From positions 62,001 to 126,000 of the forward strand of contig DASSHI010000001.1 of the NCBI GenBank assembly GCA_035693025.1: a DNA stretch of 64,000 nt. Reading direction: 5' to 3'. Under the pieces are notes generated by a model, which saw only the letters and a list, made by a program, of their open reading frames with translations, ran no database searches and was not told where the DNA came from. Numbering within the stretch: the stretch's first letter is position 1; the number at the start of each line of letters is the position of its first letter. Of this stretch, positions 1 to 8,340 are shown in pieces. Source of the stretch: VRUE01 sp035693025. Lineage in GTDB: Bacteria > Actinomycetota > Thermoleophilia > Solirubrobacterales > 70-9. A program made the position numbers and the translations under genes.

Positions 1-1059
1 CCGAGGCTGCGCACCTGGGCCGAGCAGGCAGCGGCGTGGACCGATGTCAGCGTCGGCTCGCCGCGGCGAGCGCTCGAGCACGCCGATCGCGCGCTGGCGC
101 TGGAGGGCAGCGGGCCGACGATGACGCACTTCCAGGCGCTCGGCTTTCGCATCCAGGCGCTGGCCCGTCTCGGGGAGACCGAGCGGGCCTCCCAGGAGGG
201 AGCGGAGGCGATGAAGCGAGCCGAGGAGTCCGGCGCGCTGGTCGCGGCGCCGGCGATCGATGTGGCGCTGATGGTCGCCGATCTCCAGTCGGCGAACCTC
301 GACGGAGCGCAGGAGCGGGCACGGCGACTGCTGGAGATGCCGCACCTGCACACGCTGGCCCTCGCCCGCGAGACGTTGACGCGCGCCGCCCTTGCCCGCG
401 GTGATCTCGCCCAGGCGCAGTCTGAGTGCCGCGAGCTGGAAGCGATCGCCGAGCGATCGGGCAGTGCCCGTCAGGCCGCGACCGCCCAGCGCCTCATGGG
501 CTCGGCAGCGGTGCGCGCAGGTGAGACCAAGCGCGGCCGGGACCTCTTGCACGACGCCCTGCGGACGTGCGCCGAACTGGGCCTCGAGCGCGATGCGGCG
601 GAGACGCTGGAGGAGCTCGCGCTGGCCGAGGCGCGAAGCGGAGCGCTGGAGCGCCCGGCCCGCCTCGCGGGGGCCGCTGCGGCGACCTGGGCCCGCCTGG
701 AGTGTGCCCCCTCGCCGATCACGAGGGACGACTTGAACGCCATCGCCGCGCAGCTCGACGGCGACGCAGGCAGCTGGCGGGCAGCGTGGGAGCAGGGCCA
801 GGGGCTGACGCTGGAGGAGGCGACCGCCTACGCGCGGCGCGGGAGGGGCCCGCGCGATCGCCCGCCCGTCGGCTGGGAGAGCCTCACGCCGGTCGAGTTA
901 CAGGTCGCCGAGCTTGCCTCCGAGGGAATGTCCAACCCCCAGATCGCCGCCCAGCTCTTCGTCTCGCGCAGCACGGTGAAGCTGCATCTCTCAAACGTCT
1001 ACCGCAAGCTCGGGGTCCGCAACCGAGTCGAGCTTGCGCGGATCGCACAGCATGGATGA
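1..1059 (+). CDS. LuxR/MalT-like transcriptional regulator, 5'-truncated by the window edge
   Basis: The frame is open from base 1, so only the C-terminal 352 residues are present. The bulk is Ala/Leu/Glu-rich helical sequence with TPR-like spacing, as in the arm of MalT/LAL-type regulators. The last 60 residues are a clear GerE/LuxR helix-turn-helix: 'LTPVELQVAELASEGMSN', then 'QIAAQLFVSRSTVKLHLSNV' and 'YRKLGVRNRVELARIA'. It therefore binds DNA through its C terminus. The N-terminal part, possibly an AAA/NACHT ATPase, lies outside the window, so the inducer cannot be inferred. It ends 69 bases before the monooxygenase start, next to the first of three identical promoter elements, and is a candidate regulator of that set (inference). 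Confidence 0.85.
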   Translation, partial: PRLRTWAEQAAAWTDVSVGSPRRALEHADRALALEGSGPTMTHFQALGFRIQALARLGETERASQEGAEAMKRAEESGALVAAPAIDVALMVADLQSANLDGAQERARRLLEMPHLHTLALARETLTRAALARGDLAQAQSECRELEAIAERSGSARQAATAQRLMGSAAVRAGETKRGRDLLHDALRTCAELGLERDAAETLEELALAEARSGALERPARLAGAAAATWARLECAPSPITRDDLNAIAAQLDGDAGSWRAAWEQGQGLTLEEATAYARRGRGPRDRPPVGWESLTPVELQVAELASEGMSNPQIAAQLFVSRSTVKLHLSNVYRKLGVRNRVELARIAQHG

Positions 1060-1075
1060 GAGCGCCGTCCGGGTT

Positions 1076-1118
1076 TGGCCAGGTGGCCAGTGTTTCACCG
1101 TCCTCCGCGGGCTAGCGT
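1076..1118 (+). promoter_or_regulatory. Promoter/operator copy 1 (TGGCCA-GG-TGGCCA)
   Basis: Two TGGCCA hexamers (1076-1081 and 1084-1089) separated by GG are followed by a -35-like TGTTTC (1091-1096), a 16-base spacer and a -10-like TAGCGT (1113-1118). The same arrangement occurs at 3028-3070 and 3902-3945. TGGCCA is its own reverse complement, so the pair is an almost perfect dyad. Position just upstream of -35 fits an activator or repressor site. It drives the flavin monooxygenase starting at 1129. Confidence 0.6.
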
Positions 1119-1128
1119 GCGCGTCGCG

Positions 1129-2670
1129 ATGAGGACGACAGCCGATACGCAACCGGAGGTCGAGGTTGCGATCGTCGGCGCCGGGTTCTCGGGGATCGGG
1201 ACGGCGATCGAGCTCGACCGGGCCGGCTTTCGCGACTGGGCGCTGATCGAGGAGGGCAGCGGCGTCGGCGGCGCCTGGTACTGGAACACCTATCCCGGCA
1301 TCGGCGTCGACATCCCCTCGTTCAGCTACCAGTTCTCCTTTGAGCAGCGCTCCGACTGGTCGCGGGTCTACGCGAAGGGCGAGGAGCTGAGGGGCTACGC
1401 CGAGGACTGCGTCGACCGCTACGGCCTCCGGTCGCGGATCCGCTTCGACTCGAAGGTCGTCTCGGCGAGCTATGACGAGGAGGGCCACTTCTGGCGCCTC
1501 GATATCGCCGAAGGGCCGGCGCTGAGCGCCCGCCACCTCGTCGGCGCCACCGGAATCCTCTCCCAGCCCAAGCCGCTCGACATCCCGGGCCTCGACGACT
1601 TCGCCGGTCAGGTCATGCACACGGCGCGCTGGGATCACGACGTCGACCTCGCGGGCAGGCGGGTCGCGATCGTCGGCACCGGCGCCTCCGCCGTGCAGGT
1701 GATCCCGGCGATCGCCCCTCGGGTCGAGCGCCTCACCGTCCTGCAGCGGACGCCGATCTGGTGCCTGCCGAAGCCCGACGGGCCGATTCGGCCAGGAATG
1801 AGGCGCATCCTCGAGCGGGTGCCGGGGGCGGGGCGCGTGGCGCGCGCCCTGAGCCAGGCCTACGTCGAGCTCATCTTCCCGATCGCCGCCCACTACCCCC
1901 GGCCGCTGAGGCTGGCGAGCATCGGCGAAAGGCAGGCGCTGAAGGGTCTGCGCAGCCAGGTCCGGGACCCGGTCGTCCGCGAGAAGCTGACGCCCAGCTA
2001 CGGCCTCGGCTGCAAGCGGGTGAGCTTCTCGAACGAGTACCTGCCCACCTTCAACCGCGACAACGTCTACCTGGAGACGTCGCCGATCGAGCGATTCACC
2101 GCCGGCTCCGTGCGCACCGCGGAGGCCGAGCACGAGATCGACGTGCTGATCCTGGCGACCGGCTTCAAGGTCTTCGAGCAGGGCAACTTCCCCCCCTACC
2201 CGGTGGCCGGGCGGGGCGGCGTCGACCTCGGCGAGTGGTGGGGCGAGAACCGCTTCCAGGCCTACGAGGGCGTCAGCGTCCCCGGCTTCCCGAACCTGTT
2301 CATGATCCTCGGCCCCTATGGCTACAACGGCTCGAGCTACTTCACCCTGATCGAGCACCAGGCGCGCCACATCGTCCGCTGCCTGACCCGGGCGCGGGAG
2401 ACCGGCACGACCGAGATCGAGGTCACCGCCGAGGCCAACCGGCGCTACTGGGAGTCGATGCTCGGGCGGCGGGACCGCCAAGTCTTCTTCTCCGGGACCT
2501 GCGGGACGGCCAACAGCTACTACTTCGACGCCCACGGCGACGCCCCGTTTCGGCCCGCGTCGACCCTCGAGGCGGCCTGGCGCAGCGGGCATTTCCTGCT
2601 CGCCGACTACCGCTTCACACGCCCCCGGCGGCAGCCGCGGGTGCCCCTGGCGGATGAGGCTGGGGGCTGA
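1129..2670 (+). CDS. Flavin-containing / Baeyer-Villiger-type monooxygenase
   Basis: A 513-residue FAD- and NADPH-dependent monooxygenase. The N-terminal Rossmann motif is 'VAIVGAGFSGIG' (about residues 13-24). The Baeyer-Villiger fingerprint F-x-G-x3-H-x3-W is exact in 'FAGQVMHTARW', and the second nucleotide site follows as 'VAIVGTGASAVQ'. Members insert oxygen next to a ketone or oxidise soft heteroatoms; the substrate here is unknown. I chose the ATG at 1129 because it gives the usual short lead to the first glycine motif and sits 10 bases after the -10-like box; an upstream in-frame TTG at 1075 lies inside the promoter element. The likely leader is very short. Confidence 0.85.
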   Translation: MRTTADTQPEVEVAIVGAGFSGIGTAIELDRAGFRDWALIEEGSGVGGAWYWNTYPGIGVDIPSFSYQFSFEQRSDWSRVYAKGEELRGYAEDCVDRYGLRSRIRFDSKVVSASYDEEGHFWRLDIAEGPALSARHLVGATGILSQPKPLDIPGLDDFAGQVMHTARWDHDVDLAGRRVAIVGTGASAVQVIPAIAPRVERLTVLQRTPIWCLPKPDGPIRPGMRRILERVPGAGRVARALSQAYVELIFPIAAHYPRPLRLASIGERQALKGLRSQVRDPVVREKLTPSYGLGCKRVSFSNEYLPTFNRDNVYLETSPIERFTAGSVRTAEAEHEIDVLILATGFKVFEQGNFPPYPVAGRGGVDLGEWWGENRFQAYEGVSVPGFPNLFMILGPYGYNGSSYFTLIEHQARHIVRCLTRARETGTTEIEVTAEANRRYWESMLGRRDRQVFFSGTCGTANSYYFDAHGDAPFRPASTLEAAWRSGHFLLADYRFTRPRRQPRVPLADEAGG

Positions 2671-3013
2671 CCGGCTTTCGCCGCGGTTGCGCTCGCCGCG
2701 CGATCGATCCGGGCGGTTCGTGAACTGCGCGCGGACGGTGGCCGCCACGCCGGTGAGATGGAGGGCGCCGCGGAGCGAGGACGAGCTTGCCGCCCTCGTC
2801 ACCGCGGCGGCGCGCGAGGGTCGCCGCTTCACGTCGTCGGCGGACGCGCCGGCCCTCGGTCAAGGCCGAACGGCTGATCGAGGACTGGCTGATGCACCGG
2901 GCGCTGCTCCCGACCTGGCTCGCCCGGCCGCGCCGACATCCGGACCGGGTGCGACGGTTGATCCAGCCCGGGCCTTCGCCAACCCGTTCCTGGATCGCGT
3001 GCTCGGGGAGTGA
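2654..3013 (+). pseudogene. Remnant of an FAD-linked sugar-lactone/alditol oxidase
   Basis: A 119-codon frame overlapping the end of the monooxygenase. Its first third reads like the N terminus of lactone oxidases: 'RFVNCARTVAATPVRWRAP' then 'SEDELAALVTAAAREGRRF', where the FAD motif should follow. Its end 'DPARAFANPFLDRVLG' is the typical C terminus of the same family. The approximately 400 residues between are missing, replaced by about 50 residues of unrelated or shifted sequence, so this is a gene collapsed by an internal deletion. Both ends are in the same frame. Family assignment rests on remembered motif patterns only. Confidence 0.5.
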
Positions 3014-3027
3014 GCCGCGGGCCGGTT

Positions 3028-3070
3028 TGGCCAGGTGGCCAGTGTTTCGCCGCGCCGGCCGGGTTAGAGT
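3028..3070 (+). promoter_or_regulatory. Promoter/operator copy 2 (TGGCCA-GG-TGGCCA)
   Basis: TGGCCA at 3028-3033 and 3036-3041, -35-like TGTTTC at 3043-3048, 16-base spacer, -10-like TAGAGT at 3065-3070. Downstream lies a 22-base perfect palindrome of GGC/GCC units (3083-3104) in the leader, then AAGGAGG before the ATG at 3133. The whole stretch, including the leader and the first codons of the gene, is repeated before the cupin gene at 4009. Confidence 0.6.
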
Positions 3071-3132
3071 GCGGGGCGCGATGCCCGGCGCCGGCCGGCG
3101 CCGGGACCAAAGGACGAAGGAGGGCTTGAGGC

Positions 3133-3831
3133 ATGGCAGACGGCTTGGCGTCGGGGAGCGACCCGGAGGCGCCGGGAATCTCGATCCGGGGCAAGGACGC
3201 GGGGCTGCCCGGGCCCGGCGGGCACGAGGTGCGAAGGGCCCAGGCGGGCGAGACCCGGGCTCTCTCCCAGGCGCTTGCCCGCGCCTTCTTCGAGGACCCG
3301 CTGGGCACCTACGTCGTCCCCGACCCGACCCGGCGCCTGGCGATCGTCGAGCAGGGCTTCGACCTGTTCCTGCGGCGAGTCTGGATCAGCCACGAGGAGA
3401 CCTACACGGTGGGGGACCCCGGGGTCGGCGCCTGCATCTGGGAGCCGCCGGGCACCTGGAAGATCGGCGCCGCGAAGCAGCTCTCGATGCTGCCGGCGAT
3501 GGTCGGGGCCTTCGGCCGCAGCCTCCCCCGCCTGCTCTCGGCCCTCAGCGCGGCCGAACGCGGCCATCCCGAGGAGCCCCACTACTACCTCCCGATCCTC
3601 GGCGTCGAGCCCGAGAGCCAAGGTCGTGGCCGCGGCTCGGCGATGATGTTCCCGATCCTCTCGCGATGCGACGCGGAAGGGGTGCCCGCCTATCTGGAGG
3701 CGAGCACCCCGCGCAACCGCGCGCTGTATGAACGCCACGGCTTCAAGGTGACCGAGACCTTCCAACTGGGCCGCGGCGGCCCCACCTTCTGGCGCATGTG
3801 GAGAGCGCCGGGGCCGGGCCCCGCTGCCTGA
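3133..3831 (+). CDS. GNAT-family acetyltransferase with an N terminus copied from the neighbouring cupin gene
   Basis: 232 residues. The GNAT fold is shown by the acetyl-CoA loop 'GVEPESQGRGRGSAM' (Q/RxxGxG/A) and the C-terminal 'EASTPRNRALYERHGFKV', typical of the Rv0133/EphL-like acetyltransferases. It should transfer acetyl from acetyl-CoA to an amine; substrate unknown. The first 22 residues (MADGLA...APGISIRGKD) are not part of the GNAT domain and match the start of the cupin encoded at 4009 (MADGLA...APGTSIRRKD). The upstream leader is also shared. The start is fixed by a strong AAGGAGG eight bases upstream. This looks like a promoter-plus-start-codon duplication fused to a pre-existing enzyme. 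Confidence 0.8.
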   Translation: MADGLASGSDPEAPGISIRGKDAGLPGPGGHEVRRAQAGETRALSQALARAFFEDPLGTYVVPDPTRRLAIVEQGFDLFLRRVWISHEETYTVGDPGVGACIWEPPGTWKIGAAKQLSMLPAMVGAFGRSLPRLLSALSAAERGHPEEPHYYLPILGVEPESQGRGRGSAMMFPILSRCDAEGVPAYLEASTPRNRALYERHGFKVTETFQLGRGGPTFWRMWRAPGPGPAA

Positions 3832-3839
3832 GCCGGTCC

Positions 3840-3872
3840 GTTCTTTATGCGCCCTCGAGGCCCATAAAGAAC
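3840..3872. repeat. Perfect 10-base inverted repeat, possible terminator or operator
   Basis: GTTCTTTATG (3840-3849) and its exact complement CATAAAGAAC (3863-3872) flank a 13-base loop directly after the acetyltransferase stop codon. The A/T-rich arms stand out in this GC-rich sequence. There is no T tract after it, so a classical intrinsic terminator is unlikely; an operator or a weak hairpin is equally possible. Confidence 0.5.
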
Positions 3873-3901
3873 AGCTGGGCGGGGAGGCCGGCGGGCCGGT
3901 T

Positions 3902-3945
3902 TGGCCAGGTGGCCGATGTTTTCGACGCGCCGCCCCGGCTAGTGT
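3902..3945 (+). promoter_or_regulatory. Promoter/operator copy 3 (TGGCCA-GG-TGGCCG)
   Basis: TGGCCA (3902-3907), GG, TGGCCG (3910-3915; last base changed), TGTTTT (3917-3922), 17-base spacer, TAGTGT (3940-3945). The element and the 60-base leader after it closely match copy 2, ending in an AAGGAGG ribosome site before the ATG at 4009. Confidence 0.6.
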
Positions 3946-4008
3946 GCGCGGCGCGATGCCCGGGTGCCGGCCGGCGCCGGGAACAAAGGACGAAGGAGGG
4001 TTTGAGAT

Positions 4009-4392
4009 ATGGCGGACGGCTTGGCGTGGGACGATCTACCAATCGACCTGGAGGCGCCGGGGACCTCGATCCGACGCAAGGACTTCGACGGTCTCGCGAT
4101 GTGCCTGATCCGCTTCGGCGCGGGCGAAAAGACCGACGAGGTATTCGCCGGGCTTCCCGAGGGTCGCTGCCAGTGCGCGCACTGGGGCTACGTCATCGCC
4201 GGCACGATGCGGGTGCACGGCCCCGACGGCACCCGCGACTACACGGCCGGCGAGACGTACTACTGGGCGCCGGGCCACAACCTCGAGGCGCTCACCGATG
4301 CCGAATACTTCGAGATCTCGAGGATCGAGGACTACGACGTGCTGACGGGTCACGTCAAGGAGGTGCTTGCCGCCGCCGAGGCGGCGGAGTGA
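4009..4392 (+). CDS. Small single-domain cupin
   Basis: 127 residues, one beta-barrel cupin domain. Visible cupin features are the 'HWGYVIAGTMRVHGPDG' stretch (first motif with the turn glycine) and 'YTAGETYYWAPGHNLEAL' (second motif, one histidine). Only two clear metal-ligand histidines are present, so a sensor or binding role is as likely as catalysis. The ATG is preceded by AAGGAGG. The stop overlaps the GTG of the next gene by 4 bases (GTGA), so the cupin and the M28 peptidase are co-translated. The promoter, leader and first ~22 codons are duplicated in front of the acetyltransferase at 3133. Confidence 0.75.
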   Translation: MADGLAWDDLPIDLEAPGTSIRRKDFDGLAMCLIRFGAGEKTDEVFAGLPEGRCQCAHWGYVIAGTMRVHGPDGTRDYTAGETYYWAPGHNLEALTDAEYFEISRIEDYDVLTGHVKEVLAAAEAAE

Positions 4393-5600
4393 GGACGAGG
4401 GACGCGGAGGGCGAGGCGGCGATCGAGGCCACGCTGCGGGAGGTGGTCGAGACGCTCGCTGCGTTCGATCGCACCCCTTGCTCGCCGGGCGAGCGCCGCG
4501 CCGCCGAGTGGCTGGGCGGGCGGATGAGCACCATCGACGGCGTGGAGGCCGATCTGGAGGACGAGCCCTCGTGGGGCACGTTTCCGCCCACATCCGTGGG
4601 CCTCACCCTGACCGGCGTGCTCGGCGCCCTTCTCACCCTGCGCGGCCGGCGGGCGCTCGGGGCGCTGCTTGCCGCCGTCGCGGGAGCGGGCATCGTCGAC
4701 GAGGCGCAGATCGGGCCGCGGATAGCGCGCCGCTTGGTGCGCCGCCGCCGGCAGACCGTCAACGTGGTCGCCCGCGCGGGGGACCCGGACGGGGAGACGA
4801 CCCTGGTCGTGCTCGCCCACCACGACGCCGCCCAGACCGGCGCCGTCTTCGACCAGACGCTCCAGCGCAAGCTCCATGAACGCGCCCCGCGGCTCGTCGA
4901 GCGCTCCAAGGCCTCGCCGCCGCTGTGGTGGTTGGGGCCGGCCGGCCCGCTCTTCACCCTGGTGGGAGCCTCGGCCGGCCCGCGCCTGAGCCGTCTGGGC
5001 GGGTGGACGGGAATGGCGCTCGGGGCGCTCGCGGCGGCGCTGCTCGCCGATGTCTGGCGCGGCGAGACCGTGCCCGGCGCCAACGACAATCTCTCGGGCG
5101 TCGCCTGCCTGGTGGCGCTGGCCGAGCTGCTGCGCGAGCGACCGATCGACGGGCTGCGCGTGCTGCTGGTCTCCTGCGGAGCCGAGGAGACGATCCAGGA
5201 CGGGATCCTGGCCTTCATGGCTCGCCACCGCGATGAGCTGGACCCCGCCACCACGCGCTTCGTCAACCTCGACACGGTCGGCTCGCCCCATCTCGTGCTG
5301 CTGGATGCCGAGGGCCTGGTGCGGCTGGAGGAGTATCACGGGCCCTGGCTGTGCGATCTGGTGCAGCGGCGCGCGGAGGAGCTGGGGATCGCGCTGCATC
5401 GCGGCTACCGCTTCCGCGTGTCCACCGACAGCGTGGTCCCCAGCCGCGCCGGCTACCCGACCGCCACGCTCGTCTCGATGACCGACTGGCGTGCCCAGGC
5501 CAACTACCACCTGCCAAGCGACGTCCCCGCCAACCTCGACTACGGCACCGTCGCCGACGCGACACGCCTCGTCTACGCCGTGGCCGGGGCCCTCGCGTGA
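4389..5600 (+). CDS. M28-family zinc metallopeptidase with two membrane segments
   Basis: 403 residues; start GTG at 4389 inside the preceding stop. Zinc-site motifs in order: 'VLAHHDA' (first His/Asp), 'GANDNLSGVA' (bridging Asp), 'SCGAEE' (catalytic Glu plus ligand Glu), 'VNLDTVG' (Asp ligand) and 'ANYHLPSD' (His ligand), the complete M28 aminopeptidase set. Two hydrophobic stretches (about residues 60-95 and 190-225) interrupt the domain and suggest membrane anchoring. M28 enzymes cleave N-terminal residues or deacylate peptides. It is the second gene of the cupin operon and overlaps the next gene by 4 bases. Confidence 0.85.
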   Translation: MRTRDAEGEAAIEATLREVVETLAAFDRTPCSPGERRAAEWLGGRMSTIDGVEADLEDEPSWGTFPPTSVGLTLTGVLGALLTLRGRRALGALLAAVAGAGIVDEAQIGPRIARRLVRRRRQTVNVVARAGDPDGETTLVVLAHHDAAQTGAVFDQTLQRKLHERAPRLVERSKASPPLWWLGPAGPLFTLVGASAGPRLSRLGGWTGMALGALAAALLADVWRGETVPGANDNLSGVACLVALAELLRERPIDGLRVLLVSCGAEETIQDGILAFMARHRDELDPATTRFVNLDTVGSPHLVLLDAEGLVRLEEYHGPWLCDLVQRRAEELGIALHRGYRFRVSTDSVVPSRAGYPTATLVSMTDWRAQANYHLPSDVPANLDYGTVADATRLVYAVAGALA

Positions 5601-6178
5601 GGAACAGGCGGCAGAAGCCGATGGGCCATCGCGTAGGAAACCTGACCCCGGCCGCCGTTGGCCTCGGCGCGGGTATCGCGACAGCGATGGTGGGCAAAGC
5701 CGCGTCCGGCCTCTATGCGGACGAGGAGCGGGGCGGCCTGCGCGTGACCGCGCACTCGGCGCTGCCCTTCCTGGTTGGAGCTGTCGTCTCCGCCGATCGA
5801 TCGGGGTCGCGCGCGGCCACGCCCTGGCGCGCCGGGTTCGTCGGAGCGCACCTCGTTCACGTCCGGCAGATCATCCGCCTCGTTCGAGGCGGCGGTGCGC
5901 GCGAGCCGGAAATTCGCGGGGCGCTCGCCCTGGGGAGCGTCGGCTACGCCCTGGTCCTGGCGCAGATCGCCCTGCTGAGCCAGCCGGCGGGGACATGGGC
6001 CGGATCAGAGCGCGCCGCCCGCTGGTCGGATGCGATCGACAGGATCCAGCTGTGGACATACGCCGTCGCCGGGCTCGGGGGCCTCGTCCGCCACCGGCGC
6101 CCGCTGAGCGCTTACGCAGTCGTCGCGGCCCTCCTGGCCATCGGTTTCGGCGCGACTCGGCGGAGCCCCGGCGCGTGA
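5597..6178 (+). CDS. Small integral membrane protein, function unknown
   Basis: 193 residues from the GTG at 5597, which overlaps the peptidase stop (GTGA); an in-frame ATG at 5621 is the alternative. Four or five hydrophobic segments can be seen (for example 'VGLGAGIATAMVGKAASGLY', 'ALPFLVGAVVSA', 'LALGSVGYALVLAQIALL', 'YAVVAALLAIGFGA'). It resembles the unnamed 'multi-pass membrane proteins' of actinobacteria, but I recognise no family. Coupling to the M28 gene suggests a shared envelope role. Confidence 0.6.
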   Translation: MRNRRQKPMGHRVGNLTPAAVGLGAGIATAMVGKAASGLYADEERGGLRVTAHSALPFLVGAVVSADRSGSRAATPWRAGFVGAHLVHVRQIIRLVRGGGAREPEIRGALALGSVGYALVLAQIALLSQPAGTWAGSERAARWSDAIDRIQLWTYAVAGLGGLVRHRRPLSAYAVVAALLAIGFGATRRSPGA

Positions 6179-6185
6179 GGCTCAC

Positions 6186-6946
6186 ATGAGAGGCGATGGC
6201 GTCGCGCCCCGAGTCGGCGAGGTCCGGCTCGCCGACGGGCGAGCGCTCGCCTACGCCGAATGGGGTCCGGGCGACGGGCGGCCGCTGCTGCACTTCCACG
6301 GGATTCCCGACGGTCGGTTCAGCTGGGGCGCCGGCTCGGTCTGCCTGGATCGCGGCATCCGCCTGATCGCCGTCGACCGTCCCGGAGTCGGCGGGTCCGA
6401 CCCGAAGCCGGGCCGTTCGGTTGCCGATTGGGCCCTCTGACGTGGAGGAGCTGGCGGAGCATCTGGGGATCGGTTGCTTCAGCGTCAGCGGCCAGTCAGC
6501 CGGTGGGCCTTACGCGCTCGCCTGTGCCCGTGAGCTGGGGGACCGGGTCGAGTCGGCGACGCTGATCAGCGGGTGCGGCCGGTTGGACCAGCCGGGATGC
6601 GTCCGGCAGACGCACACGGCGAGGGCCTGGTGGCTCGCCGATCGCCTTCCTGGCGCGATGGCGCTCCTCTACTCGGCGAGCGGCCGCCTCAGGGCGGGCG
6701 GTGGCCGCGGCTTGACCGAGGACATGCGGATCGTGCTTGCCCCGTGGGGTTCGATCCCGCCGAGATCGGCATCCCGGTTCACGTCTTTCACGGCAGGCGC
6801 GACGCGATCGCGCCCCCCCTGCGCACGTGCAGCATTGGATCGAGACGCTCGCCGATGCCCGTCCGGTCTGGTTCGAGAATGCCGGACACCTCCTGATCGA
6901 GGATCACGTCGATGAGTCCTCGACCGCCTCACAGGACGCGAGCTGA
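6186..6946 (+). pseudogene. Alpha/beta-hydrolase broken by several frameshifts
   Basis: Hydrolase motifs are in the right order but in different frames. Frame of 6186: 'LLHFHGIPDGRFS' (oxyanion region) and 'DRPGVGGSD'. Shift near 6425, then 'SVSGQSAGGPYALACARELG' (nucleophile elbow, Ser). Another shift near 6750 gives 'IPVHVFHGRRDAIAPP' (acid region), and a third near 6825 gives 'WFENAGHLLIEDH' (catalytic His). At least three indels are required for one protein, so no functional enzyme is expected unless the assembly is wrong here. Total length (about 250 codons) is close to normal, so the indels are small. Confidence 0.7.
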
Positions 6947-6947
6947 A

Positions 6948-8210
6948 ATGAAGATCGCGCTGGTTTCCTACGGCACGCGTGGGGACGTGCAGCCCTTCGT
7001 CTGCCTCGGCCGGGCGCTGGCCGACGCCGGACACGCGGTCGAGGTCACGGCCTCGCTCGACGGCGAGCGCATGGTCCGCGCCGCGGGGCTGCCGTTCCGC
7101 CCGCTCGCCCTTGACGCCCAGGAGATGCTCGGCGCCGAGGAGGCCCGACGCATGTTGGCCGATGGGCGGATGAGGGCGTTCTTTCGCTGGCTCGAGGATG
7201 CGGAAAAGCCCTTCTGGGAGAGGAACCGGCGGGTGCTGATTGAGCTGAGCGACGGCGTCGACCTGATCGTCTGCGGCGTCTTGATGACCGCCCGCTGCGG
7301 CGCGGTCGCCGAGGCAAGGGGCATCCCGGTGATCCCCGTGCATCTCTGCCCGACCGCTCCATCCCCTTCCTACATGCCGGCCATGTTGCCGCAGCGCAGC
7401 CTAGGACCGGCAAACCGGATCGCCCACAACCTGCCGATGTGGACCTTCTATCGCTCCCAGCGCGAGGACCTGGCGCGGCTTCACGACGAGCTCGGCCTGC
7501 CCCCTCCGCGCTGGCGGCAGTGGCGCCATCGCTTCGGTCCGAGAACGCCGGCGCTTCTCGCCTACAGCCAGACGCTGTTCCCGCCGCCCGCCGAGTGGTC
7601 GGCCGACCTGCATCCAGCCGGGTTCCTCGAGCCCTGGCCCGAGCTGCGAGGCCGGCTCGGCGAGGTCGGGATCCCCAAGGAGCTTGACGAATGGCTGGAG
7701 GGCGGCCCGGCGCCGGTGTTCTTCGGCTTCGGCAGCATGCCGGTCCTCGACGGGGCGGCGACCTTGGAGATGATTCGCGCCGTCTCGGCGGAGCTCGGTG
7801 TGCGGGCGATCGTCACGGCCGGCTGGAGCAGGTTGGAGGGGGCCGATGAGGGCAACCTCTTCGTCCTCGACGCGGTCGACCACCAGAGCCTGTTGCCACG
7901 CTGCGCGGCAGCAGTCCATCACGGTGGCGCCGGCACCACCGTCGCCAGCGCCGCCGCCGGGATCCCGACCCTCGTCTGCTCGGTGATGGCCGACCAGCCT
8001 TTCTGGGGGGCGCGCTGCCGCACGCTTGGGATCGGCGACACCGTTCCCTTTTCGAAGCTCGACGCCGGCCGCCTGGCCCGAGGGCTGCGGCGCGTGCTCG
8101 AGCCCGACGTCCGCGCTCGCGCGGCGGCAGTCGGTCGGCAGGTGGCGAGCGAAGACGGTGTTGCCGCGGCCATCGCCTACATAGAACGATTCGACCCGAG
8201 CGCCGAGTGA
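6948..8210 (+). CDS. GT1-family glycosyltransferase (UGT/sterol-glucosyltransferase-like)
   Basis: 420 residues, GT-B fold. The N terminus 'MKIALVSYGTRGDVQPFVCLG' is the usual acceptor-domain start of sterol/macrolide glycosyltransferases, and the C-terminal domain carries the UGT signature with 'AAVHHGGAGTTVASAAAGIP' and 'MADQPFWGARC' (donor diphosphate and sugar contacts). It should transfer a hexose from a nucleotide sugar to a lipid or secondary-metabolite acceptor in the cytoplasm. The ATG at 6948 is chosen because translation there begins directly with the conserved beta strand. No partner gene shows the acceptor. Confidence 0.85.
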   Translation: MKIALVSYGTRGDVQPFVCLGRALADAGHAVEVTASLDGERMVRAAGLPFRPLALDAQEMLGAEEARRMLADGRMRAFFRWLEDAEKPFWERNRRVLIELSDGVDLIVCGVLMTARCGAVAEARGIPVIPVHLCPTAPSPSYMPAMLPQRSLGPANRIAHNLPMWTFYRSQREDLARLHDELGLPPPRWRQWRHRFGPRTPALLAYSQTLFPPPAEWSADLHPAGFLEPWPELRGRLGEVGIPKELDEWLEGGPAPVFFGFGSMPVLDGAATLEMIRAVSAELGVRAIVTAGWSRLEGADEGNLFVLDAVDHQSLLPRCAAAVHHGGAGTTVASAAAGIPTLVCSVMADQPFWGARCRTLGIGDTVPFSKLDAGRLARGLRRVLEPDVRARAAAVGRQVASEDGVAAAIAYIERFDPSAE

Positions 8211-8340
8211 GCGCATTGGTCGACCTGTGTTGTTCGCAGGTCCTGATCCTCCGGGCGGAGATGCGTACTGAGGTGGGGAGCAGCCGACCAGTGCCCGGTT
8301 TCCGATGTCCTAGTCCGGCAACTTCCAATTCTCAGTCCAG

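Noticed and set aside
991..2832. A 613-codon minus-strand open frame opposite the monooxygenase
   Set aside because: Composition is typical of an antisense shadow; the plus strand has the Baeyer-Villiger fingerprint.
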